DNA of 64,000 bases from Methylorubrum populi. GTDB taxonomy: Bacteria; Pseudomonadota; Alphaproteobacteria; Rhizobiales; Beijerinckiaceae. The DNA lies in contig NZ_AP014809.1 in NCBI RefSeq assembly GCF_002355515.1, positions 1,043,501 through 1,107,500 of the forward strand. The letters are read 5' to 3'. Below are positions 43,776-53,639 of this stretch, in pieces. Position 1 is the stretch's first letter; each line of letters begins with the position of its first letter. Below the pieces are notes generated by a model that searched no databases, had not been told where the DNA came from, and saw only the letters and a list, made by a program, of their open reading frames with translations. A program made the translations under genes and the position numbers.

Positions 43776-44669
43776 CTACGAGATCCGCGCCTCGGTCCGC
43801 GGCAGTTCGCGGGTCGCGAGGTTGCGCTTGACCGCCTCCTGCACCTTCTCGAAGGCGCGCACCTCGATCTGACGGACGCGCTCGCGGGAGACGCCGAACT
43901 CGCCGGAGAGATCCTCCAGGGTAATCGGGTCGTCGGCCAGGCGCCGCGCCTCGAAGATGCGCCGCTCGCGCGGGTTCAGCACGCCCAGCGCGTCGCGCAG
44001 GGCCGAGAGACGATTGCGTCCCTCTTCCTCGCGGGCGAGCACGGTCTCCTGGCTCGGGCTGTTGTCCACCAGCCAGTCCTGCCACTCGCCCTCGCCCTCC
44101 TCGCGCAGGGGCGCGTTGAGCGAGGTGTCGCCGGACAGGCGGCGGTTCATGTCGATCACGTCCTGCTCGGGCACCCCGAGCGAGGTGGCGATCTGCTGCA
44201 CCTGCTCGGGGCGCAGGTCGCCCTCGTCGAGAGCCGAGATGCGGCCCTTCGCCTTGCGCAGGTTGAAGAACAGCTTCTTCTGGTTTGCGGTGGTGCCCAT
44301 CTTCACGAGGGACCACGAGCGCAGGATGTATTCCTGGATCGCCGCCTTGATCCACCACATCGCGTAGGTGGCGAGCCGGAAACCCTTGTCCGGATCGAAG
44401 CGCTTGACGGCCTGCATCAGGCCGACATTGCCTTCCGAAACGACTTCGCTGATCGGCAGGCCGTAGCCGCGATAGCCCATGGCGATCTTGGCCACGAGGC
44501 GCAGATGCGAGGTCACGAGGCGGTGGGCGGCTTCGCGGTCGCCCTCGTCGCGCCAGCTCTTGGCAAGGGTAAACTCTTCCGCCGGCTCCAACATCGGGAA
44601 CTTGCGGATCTCATCGAGGTAGCGCGAAAGGCCTCCCTCATTGGCGAGCACGGGCAATGCGCCGGCCAT
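43776..44669 (-). CDS. rpoH: RNA polymerase sigma-32 factor
   Basis: Heat-shock sigma factor of 297 residues. Region 2 has EVVSEGNVGLMQAVKRFDPD and FRLATYAMWWIKAAIQEYIL, the RpoH box is QKKLFFNLRK, and region 4 ends in LEDLSGEFGVSRERVRQIEV. The ATG at 44,669 follows an AGGAGG ribosome site. Alphaproteobacteria often carry several rpoH genes; this one lies near rluD, as is common. Upstream, 44,670-44,929 is non-coding and should contain its promoter. Confidence 0.95.
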   Translation of the reverse strand: MAGALPVLANEGGLSRYLDEIRKFPMLEPAEEFTLAKSWRDEGDREAAHRLVTSHLRLVAKIAMGYRGYGLPISEVVSEGNVGLMQAVKRFDPDKGFRLATYAMWWIKAAIQEYILRSWSLVKMGTTANQKKLFFNLRKAKGRISALDEGDLRPEQVQQIATSLGVPEQDVIDMNRRLSGDTSLNAPLREEGEGEWQDWLVDNSPSQETVLAREEEGRNRLSALRDALGVLNPRERRIFEARRLADDPITLEDLSGEFGVSRERVRQIEVRAFEKVQEAVKRNLATRELPRTEARIS

Positions 44670-44929
44670 GTGCACCTCCTTCAACAGCCCCCCTATCGGG
44701 CGGGCCCCAGGCGAATGGCCGCTCACTTGAGCCGGCCACGCCGCTTCCCATCTTTAATGGAAATCCGTAATGCCCGGTAGCGACCAACGCTGTTCACGCA
44801 AAGGTCCCAACGCGCGAACCGGAGTCCGGGTTTAACGTGTCACGGGCGCACAGGGGTCGCAGTGCCGAAACGCACCTTTCTTAGCCCCCTCTCGATATTT
44901 CGCCGGAACCGGATCGGCCGCGGGCCGGG

Positions 44930-46933
44930 TCACGCTCCCAGGCACTGAAGCCGGTTTTGAACGGCCGGGCGCGCGTCGAGGAAGCGCAGGACGTCGTCCG
45001 CCGGCTGCGGGTGGGCGAGATGGTAGCCCTGCATGAACGGGCAGCCCATGGCCTGGAGCGTGGCGAGATCATCCGCCGTCTCGACGCCCTCGGCCACGAC
45101 CTCCAGGCTGAGCGCCCGGCCGAGACCGAGCACCGCCTGAACGAGGCCGCGCTTGTCCTCGGCCTCGGTGAGCCCCGTGACGAGGCTGCGATCGATCTTG
45201 ACCCGGTCGGCGCGCAACTGGCGCACGGAGGCCAGCGACGAGTAACCGGTTCCGAAATCATCGAGCCCCATCCGGATGCCGGCCCGCGACAGCGCCAGCA
45301 GCTTGCCCTGCACCGCCTCGATGTCGAGGGCCGTTTCCTCGGTGATCTCGATCTCCAGGACGGTCGCGGGAAGCCCAAGCAGCTTGAGGCGGCCGAGTAC
45401 GATCTCGTCGACGGCGATCTGTGCCATCTCCCGCGGCGAGACGTTCATCGCGACCGAGAGATCGTGAAGGCCCCGGTCGCGCAGGGCACACAGCATTCCG
45501 CAGACCTGCTCCAGGATGAATCGCAGCAGCGACTCCGTCAGTCCGGCCATGGCGGCGGCGGAGATCAGGTCGGCCGGCGGCACCCAACCATGCACCGGAT
45601 GGCGCCAACGCACCAGCGCCTCCAGGTTGGTCACGGTGCGACCGTCCCGGCCGAAGATCGGCTGGAACCAGACCTCCAGCGCTCCCTCGGCCAGGGCCTG
45701 CGAGAGATCGCGCTCGCAGTCGCGCCGCACCTCCAGGCGTGCGCGCAAACCCTCATCGAACAGGCGGAAATGGTTTCGGCCCGAATGCTTGGCGGCGTAG
45801 AGCGCCTCATCGGCGCAGCTCAGAAGATGGGTCAGGCTGTCGGCCGGCCGCTGGCAGATGCCGATGCTCATGCCCAGTCGTCCGGTATCGAAGCTCTCGA
45901 ACGGTTCGGCCACGGTTCGGATGAGGCGGTCCGCCAGCGCCGCCGGGCTCTCGATCAAACGGGCGCTGTCGTAGGCGAGCGCGAACTCGTCCCCGCCCAG
46001 GCGCGCGGCGTCGCAATCGGTCGGCAGAGCGGCCCGGATCCGGCGGGCGACCTCGGCGAGCACGCGGTCCCCGGTGGCATGACCGTAGACGTCGTTGACC
46101 GACTTGAAGCCGTCGAGGTCGAGCAGCATCAGGCAAAGCGACTCGCCGGCGACGAGACGCTCTTCGGCCCGCTGGACGAAGCCCGCGCGGTTCAGGAGGC
46201 CGGTCAGGCCGTCATGCGTCGCCCGTTCCCGCATCTCCTCCGCGAGGGCGCTGGCGCTGGCGTGGGCCGCCTTGCGGGCCTCGGCGAGCGCGGTCGCCTC
46301 GTTCTTCAGGCGGCTCGTCTCGCGGAAGCTCCGCTCGGTCGCGAGCGTGCTACGGATCAGCGCGGAGAGATAGAGGAAGACGGTGGCGGCGAGGCAGTTC
46401 CGATCGAAGCCGCCAACGGCAAGCAGGCAGAGCGCGACCGACAGGAGCGGCGGCGTGATGAAGCAGATCGGGATGCGGGCGTAGGCGATGCCGTGCGTCA
46501 CCGCGCCGGCCGTGATCCCGCAGGTAACGGTGAGATAGAACAGCGTCTGTGCAGTGGTGTAGCCGTCGGAGAGAACCGGCAGGAAGGCCCAGACCGAGCC
46601 GGAGAGCAGCGCGGCGAGGCAGGCCAGCCGCAGGTGACGGTCGACCGAGCGGGAGGCCGCCTCTCGCGAAACCGGACCCTGGTCCGGAAACGTCGCCAAT
46701 CCCGCGCAGGGCGCGCGGCAGACGCCCAAGCGCAGCAGGTTCACGGCCATGGATGCGGAGAACCAGAGACCGCCCACCACGCCGTGCCCCGAATGCAGGG
46801 CCACCAGGAAGCTCGCCAGTCCGAGCAGCATGTTGATGGGCAGCGCCTGTTGGACGCTGGCACGCACCGCGTCGAGTTGATCGCGGCGGATCAATCGATC
46901 GAGATCCAGCCCAGTGCTCGGACGTGAGCGCAT
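44930..46933 (-). CDS. Membrane GGDEF-EAL c-di-GMP enzyme
   Basis: A 667-residue protein. About 230 N-terminal residues hold several membrane helices (INMLLGLASFLVALHSG, LACLAALLSGSVWAFLPVLS, LFYLTVTCGITAGAVTHGIA), then a coiled coil, a GGDEF domain with intact RLGGDEFAL but no RxxD inhibitory site, and an EAL domain with NLEALVRW, EITEETALD and LDDFGTGYSSLA intact. Both c-di-GMP synthesis and hydrolysis are possible, and often one activity dominates. The start at 46,933 precedes the first helix. Confidence 0.92.
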   Translation of the reverse strand: MRSRPSTGLDLDRLIRRDQLDAVRASVQQALPINMLLGLASFLVALHSGHGVVGGLWFSASMAVNLLRLGVCRAPCAGLATFPDQGPVSREAASRSVDRHLRLACLAALLSGSVWAFLPVLSDGYTTAQTLFYLTVTCGITAGAVTHGIAYARIPICFITPPLLSVALCLLAVGGFDRNCLAATVFLYLSALIRSTLATERSFRETSRLKNEATALAEARKAAHASASALAEEMRERATHDGLTGLLNRAGFVQRAEERLVAGESLCLMLLDLDGFKSVNDVYGHATGDRVLAEVARRIRAALPTDCDAARLGGDEFALAYDSARLIESPAALADRLIRTVAEPFESFDTGRLGMSIGICQRPADSLTHLLSCADEALYAAKHSGRNHFRLFDEGLRARLEVRRDCERDLSQALAEGALEVWFQPIFGRDGRTVTNLEALVRWRHPVHGWVPPADLISAAAMAGLTESLLRFILEQVCGMLCALRDRGLHDLSVAMNVSPREMAQIAVDEIVLGRLKLLGLPATVLEIEITEETALDIEAVQGKLLALSRAGIRMGLDDFGTGYSSLASVRQLRADRVKIDRSLVTGLTEAEDKRGLVQAVLGLGRALSLEVVAEGVETADDLATLQAMGCPFMQGYHLAHPQPADDVLRFLDARPAVQNRLQCLGA

Positions 46934-47417
46934 GGAGAACGAGCCTGGGTCAGTTGCGCTTCGGAGATGAAGCGTACTGCTTCTACGGGCAAAGACGTAA
47001 CAGATGGTTGAAGCCCGTTTCCGATCGAGTTGCGCGTCGAGACGGCCTAATCCTGTCCTCGCGACCGATCTCAACTTTGTCTCCGTCTGAAATGATCTTT
47101 CGCCAAGGCACAGTGTGGCGGGGAGAGGGCCGAAGGAATCTTGTCCGCCCGCTCCGCCGATGGTCCCGGACGAACGGCGACCGACAGTCGAATCCGACCT
47201 GTCGGCATCAGGCCGGCGTCTGCAAACCCTTGTTTTGGCGCGCCGTCTTTCAACGAGCCGGTCACCGCTCCGTCGCAATGCGCTTTAGGGGGATGCCGTC
47301 ATGCGGGAAGGTCCGGCCGCGTGCTGCCTACGGTCGCGTCCCCGCCCGGCGACGCTCCGCTTCCTGTCCGGACGAGCCGCGCGGTTGCGCCGGATCCACC
47401 GCTGCCAGAAGGTCTTC
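46934..47417. other. 484-bp region without a supported gene
   Basis: Lies between the GGDEF-EAL start and the next small gene. It is less GC-rich near 46,960-47,110 and should hold the GGDEF-EAL promoter. The short frames inside it have no recognisable features. Confidence 0.4.
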
Positions 47418-47630
47418 ATGCAGGTTTTCCGCTCCATCGCCCACGCAAGCGGCGACGGCTTCCGCGCCGGTGTCGACCTCCTGATCGCGGCCCTCGACGG
47501 CCTGACACGCCGCGTCGGGCACCTCTCGGAGCGCGTCGAGACCGGCTTGAGGCGACGGACCCCTCAGCTGCGATCGCGCGCCCGGCCCGGGGGGCGCCGC
47601 CCTCTCGATCTCCCCTTTCTGCACCTGTGA
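47418..47630 (+). CDS. Possible small amphipathic protein (70 aa)
   Basis: Begins MQVFRSIAHASGDGFRAGVD and LLIAALDGLTRRVGHLSERV, a likely amphipathic helix, then a basic Arg/Pro tail. The frame continues upstream to 47,301 with less protein-like sequence. Support is composition only. Confidence 0.4.
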   Translation: MQVFRSIAHASGDGFRAGVDLLIAALDGLTRRVGHLSERVETGLRRRTPQLRSRARPGGRRPLDLPFLHL

Positions 47631-47658
47631 GCCGACCGGCTGCCCGGGCCTGAATCCT

Positions 47659-48114
47659 TCATCCCTTCTTGCGCAGGGACCGAACGAAGGAGCCGGCGTC
47701 CGGCGTGAAGCCGTTCGCGACACAGAATTCCGTCAGGCCGGGCGCCTCGGCGGCCGCCAGAAGCTCGATCGCACCGCAGCCCGCCATCCGGGCCGCCTGC
47801 GCGGCGGACTTGAGCAATTGGCGACCGACACCGCGGCGGCGTCCCTCCGGGGCGACCAGCAACATCGTGATCTGTGCTCTCGGCGCGGCCTGTTCGAGCA
47901 CGGGGTACCAGTGCAGCACCACGATCCCGCTCGGCGGCCCCCATTCGAGTGCGAGCAGTGCCGTTCCGTGGGCGTAGCGCAGAGCGTCGAGTTGCTCAGC
48001 CAGGAAATGCGAGGGCACCGGACGGCCCGATGCGCTCAGCAACTCCGCGAGGCCCGGCGCATCGGCTGGGAGTGCCGAGCGGATCTCCAACCCATAGCGG
48101 CTTCCCACTAACAC
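47659..48114 (-). CDS. GNAT family acetyltransferase
   Basis: A 151-residue GNAT protein: LEIRSALPADAPGLAELLSA at the start, then ITMLLVAPEGRRRGVGRQLL (the acetyl-CoA RxxGxG loop) and GLTEFCVANGFTPD near the end. Substrate unknown. The following 48,115-48,321 gap, before rluD, holds nothing I can identify. Confidence 0.82.
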   Translation of the reverse strand: MLVGSRYGLEIRSALPADAPGLAELLSASGRPVPSHFLAEQLDALRYAHGTALLALEWGPPSGIVVLHWYPVLEQAAPRAQITMLLVAPEGRRRGVGRQLLKSAAQAARMAGCGAIELLAAAEAPGLTEFCVANGFTPDAGSFVRSLRKKG

Positions 48115-48321
48115 CTCCGCCCGATGCCGTTCTCACCCAGGAGAGCCGCCGCCCGCGGCATCCGCTCATGTCGGTCTCACATGTCAGCCGGTTGCCTCCG
48201 GGGCCTCGGTCGCGGGTGTTCCACGCTGGCGAGCCGGAACGCAAGGCGATGTGCCCATCCGATCCTGACGCCTTTCCGCCCGGAACGGATCATGTTCCGC
48301 TCGGATCCAGCGAGAGCCATC

Positions 48322-49335
48322 TCAGCCGAGAGCCGCCAATAACTTCGAGAAATCACTCGGCAACGGGCTCTCGAAACGCAGGCGCTCGCCGGTCCGCGGA
48401 TGAAGAAAGCCGAGTTCGGCTGCGTGCAAAGCCTGCCGTCCGAGATCCAGCAGGGCGGCGCGGGCGGGTTCGGAAAGCCGGGCCGCCTTCGTCTTGAAGG
48501 CGCCCCCGTATACGGGATCGCCCAGAAGCGGGTGACCCCGATGGCTCAGATGCACGCGGATCTGGTGGGTGCGGCCGGTCTCCAGGCGGCAGCGCAGCAG
48601 CGCGGTGATGCCGTCGCCGCCCGGCAAGGCCTCGACCCGGTAATGGGTGATCGCTTCCCTTCCCTCGCCCTCGCGGACCACGGCGATCTTCTCGCGGTTG
48701 TGGCGCGAGCGGGCGAGATTGGCGCGGATCGTTCCCATCTTCGGCTCGGGTGCGCCCCAGACCAGGGCAAGATAGGCGCGCTCCAGGGCTCCGCTCCGGC
48801 CGTGATCGGCGAACTGCGCGGAGAGACCCTGGTGGGCGAGGTCGTTCTTCGCAACGACGAGCAGGCCACTCGTATCCTTGTCGAGGCGGTGGACGATGCC
48901 CGGCCGGCGCACGCCGCCGATACCGGACAGGCTCGCACCGCAATGGGCGATCAGCCGGTTCACGAGAGTGCCGTCCTCATGTCCCGCCGCCGGATGCACG
49001 ACGAGCCCCGCCGGCTTGTCGATGACAATGAGATCTTCGTCCTCATGGATCACCGCGAGCGGCAACGCCTCGCCGAGCGGCTCGGCGGGGAGCGGCGCCG
49101 GCACGCTGAGATCGATCCGGCTGCCGGCCGCGACCTTGCGCGCGGGATCACGCACGACCGTCCCGTCGCAGCGCACGAGGCCGTCGCGCACGAGCGTCTG
49201 CAGGCGGGCGCGCGACAGGTCATCGAAGGCCCGGGCGAGGACGCGGTCGAGCCGGTCGGGGTCAGCTCCCTCGTCGAGGATGAGGCTGCGCGCCTCGTCC
49301 GCGCTCGAGACCGTGTGAAGCACCGTGGAAGACAC
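48322..49335 (-). CDS. rluD: RluA/RluD family pseudouridine synthase
   Basis: A 337-residue rRNA pseudouridine synthase. An S4 RNA-binding region (LARAFDDLSRARLQTLVRDG) precedes the catalytic core with IVHRLDKDTSGLLVVAKND (catalytic Asp in HRLDKDTSG), DEDLIVIDKPAGLVVHPAAG, and ETGRTHQIRVHLSHRGHPLL. RluD modifies helix 69 of 23S rRNA; RluC is an alternative by motif alone. Being near rpoH is usual in this order. Confidence 0.92.
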   Translation of the reverse strand: MSSTVLHTVSSADEARSLILDEGADPDRLDRVLARAFDDLSRARLQTLVRDGLVRCDGTVVRDPARKVAAGSRIDLSVPAPLPAEPLGEALPLAVIHEDEDLIVIDKPAGLVVHPAAGHEDGTLVNRLIAHCGASLSGIGGVRRPGIVHRLDKDTSGLLVVAKNDLAHQGLSAQFADHGRSGALERAYLALVWGAPEPKMGTIRANLARSRHNREKIAVVREGEGREAITHYRVEALPGGDGITALLRCRLETGRTHQIRVHLSHRGHPLLGDPVYGGAFKTKAARLSEPARAALLDLGRQALHAAELGFLHPRTGERLRFESPLPSDFSKLLAALG

Positions 49336-49418
49336 TGTCAGGATTCTCGTCGTTTCACCCCGGAAAGCGCTTGCGGGGCCAGGAATGCCTCGCTATACGA
49401 ACCCCCGTCGGCCCGGAA

Positions 49419-49494
49419 GCTCCCATCGTCTAGCGGTCTAGGACGTCGCCCTCTCACGGCGAAAACAGGGGTTCGAGTCCCCTTGGGAGCGCCA
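49419..49494 (+). tRNA. tRNA-Glu (anticodon CTC)
   Basis: A complete cloverleaf: acceptor GCTCCCA pairs with TGGGAGC, the anticodon stem TCGCC/GGCGA holds loop CTCTCAC with anticodon CTC, the T-arm is GGGGTTCGAGTCCCC, and CCA is encoded. The 3' end is a likely attachment site for the accessory region that starts just after it. Confidence 0.95.
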
Positions 49495-49575
49495 ACCGGC
49501 TCAATCACTTAGCTCTGGTTCAGCCCACCGCGGCTGTTGTCGTTGCAGAAATCGTTGCAACGCGGAGCGCTGATT

Positions 49576-49989
49576 ATGCCGCCTGATTCCGAACATCAGC
49601 CGCAAGCCCACCTTGCCGACCTTCGGTCCTGGGCCGAGCTTGAGCGGTGGATTTCCGCTGGCGCCCAGCTATCAGGGAAGAGCAAGGCTGCGGCACTCAG
49701 AGATCTGCGCAGAAAAGGGCCCGCCGTGCGCGCCTTGTGCGCTCATCTCGGTGTCGAGGTTCCCCCGGACAACAAGTCAGGCCCCAAGCAGCAACCGACC
49801 CGCGACTTCATCATCGAACTGCTTGAGGCGCACGCCAGGATCGAGCTCGATCTGCGGGGCGTTGCGAAGTGGGATTGGGTACACAGCAAGATTGACGACC
49901 CCGAGAGCCTCTTCGGCTACAAACTCAACGTCACACCGGCGGCACTGAAACGCAGCTTCCTCCGCGCTCGAAAAACTCGAGCAGAGTGA
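49576..49989 (+). CDS. Hypothetical island protein (137 aa)
   Basis: Begins MPPDSEHQPQAHLADLRSWA. The helical, charged sequence (GKSKAAALRDLRRKGPAVRA; PTRDFIIELLEAHARIELDL) suggests a DNA- or protein-binding accessory factor, but no family was recognised. It is the first gene after the tRNA; a TTG at 49,537 is an alternative start. Confidence 0.55.
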   Translation: MPPDSEHQPQAHLADLRSWAELERWISAGAQLSGKSKAAALRDLRRKGPAVRALCAHLGVEVPPDNKSGPKQQPTRDFIIELLEAHARIELDLRGVAKWDWVHSKIDDPESLFGYKLNVTPAALKRSFLRARKTRAE

Positions 49990-50084
49990 CAAATCTCGGC
50001 GACCAAATTCGTCACCGGACAGCGGCCCGATCAGGGCTGATCATACAGCCTCTAGCCGTCGCATAGCCGATTGGGAGGTTGCCC

Positions 50085-50303
50085 GTGCCGAAGTCGCCCC
50101 TGCGAGTGAATGCTGTCGCTGAAGAGCGCGCAGCGATGTCCGTCGATGAACTCGCAGTTTACCTGCGCATCTCGCCTGCATCTGCATGGCGGCTACTGAA
50201 GACCGGCAAGCTGGCGCGGGTGAAGATCGGCCACCGGACTGTCGTTCGCCGCGTCGACGCCGACGACTTTCTCGCGCGCTGCGCACAGGCGAGCGCGGCC
50301 TAG
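50085..50303 (+). CDS. Small helix-turn-helix (excisionase-like) protein
   Basis: A 72-residue MerR/Xis-type winged helix: MSVDELAVYLRISPASAWRL then KTGKLARVKIGHRTVVRRVD and DDFLARC. A GGGAGG ribosome site precedes the GTG start at 50,085 by six bases. Such proteins direct recombination or regulate element genes. It precedes the primase gene. Confidence 0.75.
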   Translation: MPKSPLRVNAVAEERAAMSVDELAVYLRISPASAWRLLKTGKLARVKIGHRTVVRRVDADDFLARCAQASAA

Positions 50304-50407
50304 GTCCCCTGAACGCGAAAACGGCGGTTCGCTCCCACCAGAGCGACCGCCGTTTCCGTCTCGACCCATTGCCACGCGCCCTGGCAGGGGCGCCGGAAGG
50401 CTTTCCG

Positions 50408-52855
50408 ATGCAGAATGACAACTTAGGGCGTGGCGACCCCGCTCCGCAAGTCTCTAATGGATTTCCGCTGAGCGAACTTCTTAGGCAGTCGCAGCTTCGA
50501 TTGTCTGGGCATCAGCCAATAGAGCTTCACGCACCCATAGCCGCCCATACGTTCGCGGCCTTCCGCCGGCTCGGTTACCGCCGGCTCGTTCCTATCGTCC
50601 CACCCGACGCCGAGCTTTCTCCCACGTCGTCGCTTGCACGTCGGCCCGAATGCCGCGGCAAGGCCGTAGGTCGACCGGGGCTGAACGGCTGGTACGGCTT
50701 CAACTGGCACACCAGCGAATTGTCATCGATCGAACTCGATGAATGCCAAGCGGCCGGCGCTGGAGTCGGGATCCGCACTGGGGACGGCCTCATCGCTATC
50801 GACGTCGACAGCCTTTCCGAGACGTGGGCAGCCCGCATCATGCGGTTCGCTCACGAGGTGCTTGGGCCGGCATCCTGGCGGATCGGACGTGCACCGAAGG
50901 TGCTCCTGCCGTATCGCGTGCGCCCGGAGGACATCGACGCCGTCGGCTACCGCGTCGTGCTGTTCGACGACGGCACGGTGTTCGAGCCGAACAAGCGGCC
51001 TCGGGTCGAGTTGCTCGCGGCGGGGCGGCAGTTCGTAGCGGCCGGCGACTATCCGGGCCTGAAAAAGCGGTACGAATGGCCTGAGGGTGTGCCGGCCTAT
51101 TACGAACTCACCGTCGTCACGGCTGAGCAGGTCGCAACATTCTTCGCTGCGCTCGCCGGCATGCTGCCTGACGCGAACGCCCCGCGCTCTGGCACGGCAG
51201 CGGTTGATCGTCGGTCGATCGTCCAGGCATCGCTGACGGGCGCCGAGGAGGAGGTCCGGCAGCTTGTCGCCCTGATCCCGAATGACGTGCCGGACTATGA
51301 CGGCTACCGCGATATGGCGGCCGCTATCCGGGGCGCTCTGCAGGACGATCCCGAGACGGGCCTAGAGATCTTCCGCGAGTGGTGCGACCGCTGGGAAGAC
51401 GGTGAGATTCAGCCCGGCTTCGACGAACGCACCTACTGGAGCATCAAGAGCCCCTTCGGCCTGGGCATCAACTTCCTGCGCTCACGCGCATCTCGCGCCA
51501 CCGGTGAGGTGCTGACGCCGCCGGAGCTGTTCTTCGCGCCCATCGCCGACGGCGAGGAGCCCGACACGTCTGCCTTCAGCGTGCCAGCGTCGATGACGAA
51601 GCCTGCGGAGCGGACAACCGCGCTTGTGGTCATTGATCCCCGCGATTGGCAGGACCGGCCGGCACCGGCGCGGGAATGGGAGGTGCCAAGTCTCATCCCG
51701 AAGAACGAGGTGACCCTGCTCTACGGCGACGGCGGCGTCGGCAAGACGCTGCTGATCCACCAGTACGCCACGGCAGCGGCGACCGGCCAACGGTGGCTTG
51801 GCCAGGACGTGCGAGCCGCCCGCACCATCCTGTTTCTCTGCGAGGATGACTCCGACGAGCTCCAGCGGCGGCAAGTCGACATCAACCGATCCCTCGGCGT
51901 CGACTGCCGGGATCTAGACGCCCTGCGGATGATCCCGCGCGCCGGCGAAGACAATTTCCTAGCCGAGTTCGACCGACAAACCGGAAGGATGAAGCTTACG
52001 GATGTCTGGCGCGCGCTGCGTGACGAGGCGCTCGCCTTTGGCGCCACCGTGATCGTGCTCGATACGTTGGCCGACATCTTCTCTGGAATCGACTTCGACC
52101 GCGCCCAGGTCAGCGCCTTCGTGAAGGGCTGCCTGCGCCGGCTGGCCCGGGAAGTCGGCTGCACGGTGATCGCGCTCGGCCACCCATCCCAGGCGGGCAA
52201 GTCGTCCGGAGACGGCAGTTCCGGCTCGACCGCCTGGAACAACGCCTGCCGGTCCCGGCTCTATCTCCGGCGACCGGAGCCGCGGAAGGGCGCGCCGGTC
52301 TCGATGTCCACGGATACGCGCATCCTCGAAAGCAAGAAATCGAACTACGGCCCGGCCGGGTCGAGCATCACTATGCGGTGGGCGCGGGGTGCCTTCGAGG
52401 TCGTTATGGCCTCCGGTGTGCCGGGCGCTTCGGTCTTCGCAGACGGCGCGGTGCCGCAGCTCGCCGACAAAGCCGAGGCCGCCATCGTCCAAGGGATCAT
52501 TGAATTCCCCGGCGAGCGGCTATCGGCGGGCCGGACATCGCCATTCTCGGCCGTGAAGCGGCTCTGCACGTTGGATGCCGAGCGGTTCGGTGACTTCCCG
52601 ACTGACGAACTGCAGGCGGCACTGGATCGGCTGATGGCCCGCGGCGCCATCGTCGAGCACCCAATTGGACAGGATAACAGCCGCCGCCAACTCTTCGGCC
52701 TGCGTGTCGTACCGGACAAACTGTCCGCAGCGGGCAAAAGCGAAGCGAATTCTTCGGTCGATCAGGCTCAAATCTCTGCAGCAGGGTCTGCCGCAAGCTT
52801 GCAGCAAGCTTCCCCTATTTTGCAGCAAGCTTCCGGCCAAAACCCTGCTAAGTGA
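50408..52855 (+). CDS. Replication primase/ATPase (prim-pol plus RepA-like AAA)
   Basis: An 815-residue protein. The first 300 residues carry a bifunctional primase-polymerase-like region (GLNGWYGFNWHTSELSSIEL, GAGVGIRTGDGLIAIDVDSL with acidic metal ligands). A RepA/DnaB-like ATPase follows, with Walker A LLYGDGGVGKTLLIHQYATA, Walker B TVIVLDTLADIF and a sensor VIALGHPSQAG. The layout is typical of phage, satellite and plasmid replication proteins. Its last codons run into the iteron-like repeats. Confidence 0.85.
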   Translation: MQNDNLGRGDPAPQVSNGFPLSELLRQSQLRLSGHQPIELHAPIAAHTFAAFRRLGYRRLVPIVPPDAELSPTSSLARRPECRGKAVGRPGLNGWYGFNWHTSELSSIELDECQAAGAGVGIRTGDGLIAIDVDSLSETWAARIMRFAHEVLGPASWRIGRAPKVLLPYRVRPEDIDAVGYRVVLFDDGTVFEPNKRPRVELLAAGRQFVAAGDYPGLKKRYEWPEGVPAYYELTVVTAEQVATFFAALAGMLPDANAPRSGTAAVDRRSIVQASLTGAEEEVRQLVALIPNDVPDYDGYRDMAAAIRGALQDDPETGLEIFREWCDRWEDGEIQPGFDERTYWSIKSPFGLGINFLRSRASRATGEVLTPPELFFAPIADGEEPDTSAFSVPASMTKPAERTTALVVIDPRDWQDRPAPAREWEVPSLIPKNEVTLLYGDGGVGKTLLIHQYATAAATGQRWLGQDVRAARTILFLCEDDSDELQRRQVDINRSLGVDCRDLDALRMIPRAGEDNFLAEFDRQTGRMKLTDVWRALRDEALAFGATVIVLDTLADIFSGIDFDRAQVSAFVKGCLRRLAREVGCTVIALGHPSQAGKSSGDGSSGSTAWNNACRSRLYLRRPEPRKGAPVSMSTDTRILESKKSNYGPAGSSITMRWARGAFEVVMASGVPGASVFADGAVPQLADKAEAAIVQGIIEFPGERLSAGRTSPFSAVKRLCTLDAERFGDFPTDELQAALDRLMARGAIVEHPIGQDNSRRQLFGLRVVPDKLSAAGKSEANSSVDQAQISAAGSAASLQQASPILQQASGQNPAK

Positions 52856-53032
52856 TTGATTTTACTTGCCGCAAGCTTCTGCAGCAAGCTTCTGCAGCAA
52901 GCTTGCGCAAGCTGCCGCAAGCCTCGGATGGCGCTATGCCGGGACGGCTCCAAGTAGCTGCTATGACTAGGAAAACAAGATTGCCCCTATACCGCCCATT
53001 TTGCGCAAGCTGCCGCAAACTAAGCTTGCTGC
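52791..53032. repeat. Iteron-like cluster, consensus GCMGCAAGCTT
   Basis: About eleven copies of GCAGCAAGCTT, GCCGCAAGCTT and shorter GCGCAAGCT forms, for example at 52,801, 52,822, 52,868, 52,881, 52,894, 52,914 and 53,012, the last (53,022-53,032) inverted. They start within the 3' end of the primase gene and continue into the spacer. A replication origin or Rep-binding site is the likely meaning. Confidence 0.7.
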
Positions 53033-53157
53033 ATTGCGCCCCTATAGGGGGAGGGCCGGCTATGCGGCCCGCCCTCCCCGTGGGGGGCATGGGGCCAGCG
53101 CCTTCGGCGCGTGACGGAGCAGCTCACAGCACCTTTGACAACGTGGGAGAACAGCCA

Positions 53158-53628
53158 ATGCCGTTGAAATCAGGCCAACTCACAATCCAAGAACGGCACT
53201 TCGTGAAAGGCATGGTGCGCCTCAATGATCCGGCGGAGGCCGCGCGACAGGCCGGCTACTCGCAACCGTCGTCACAGGGCGGCGCGCTGATGCGCCGGCC
53301 GAACGTGGTCGCACAGATTCAGGCAGAGGTGACTGCGCGCCTCCGAACCGAGGGCGCTCAGATCGGGGTTGGGACGCTGATCGACATTTCCAGCGGGAAG
53401 GAGTTTCCGGCCGGCGCGCGCGTCCTGGCTGCGCGCGAGCTCGTGAAGCTGTCCGGCGTCGGCGCCGACACGCCTGACGTTGAGAAATCGCCCGACATGA
53501 TGACCCGCGCCGAACTCGAGGCCGCCGCCCGCTCGATCCGCGACAAGCTCGCCGACCTCGAAGGCGGTGTGATCGACCTGGAGCCGATCGAGGCCACCAC
53601 GGCGCCCCCAACGAGCGTTTTCGACTGA
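53158..53628 (+). CDS. Phage terminase small subunit
   Basis: A 156-residue protein with a terminase small-subunit N-terminus: LTIQERHFVKGMVRLNDPAE and AARQAGYSQPSSQGGALMRR (helix-turn-helix), then VAARELVKLSGVG. It recognises DNA for packaging by the large subunit. The start at 53,158 follows GGGAGA. No large subunit, portal or capsid gene follows in the window. Confidence 0.8.
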   Translation: MPLKSGQLTIQERHFVKGMVRLNDPAEAARQAGYSQPSSQGGALMRRPNVVAQIQAEVTARLRTEGAQIGVGTLIDISSGKEFPAGARVLAARELVKLSGVGADTPDVEKSPDMMTRAELEAAARSIRDKLADLEGGVIDLEPIEATTAPPTSVFD

Positions 53629-53639
53629 TCGGCGCCCGG

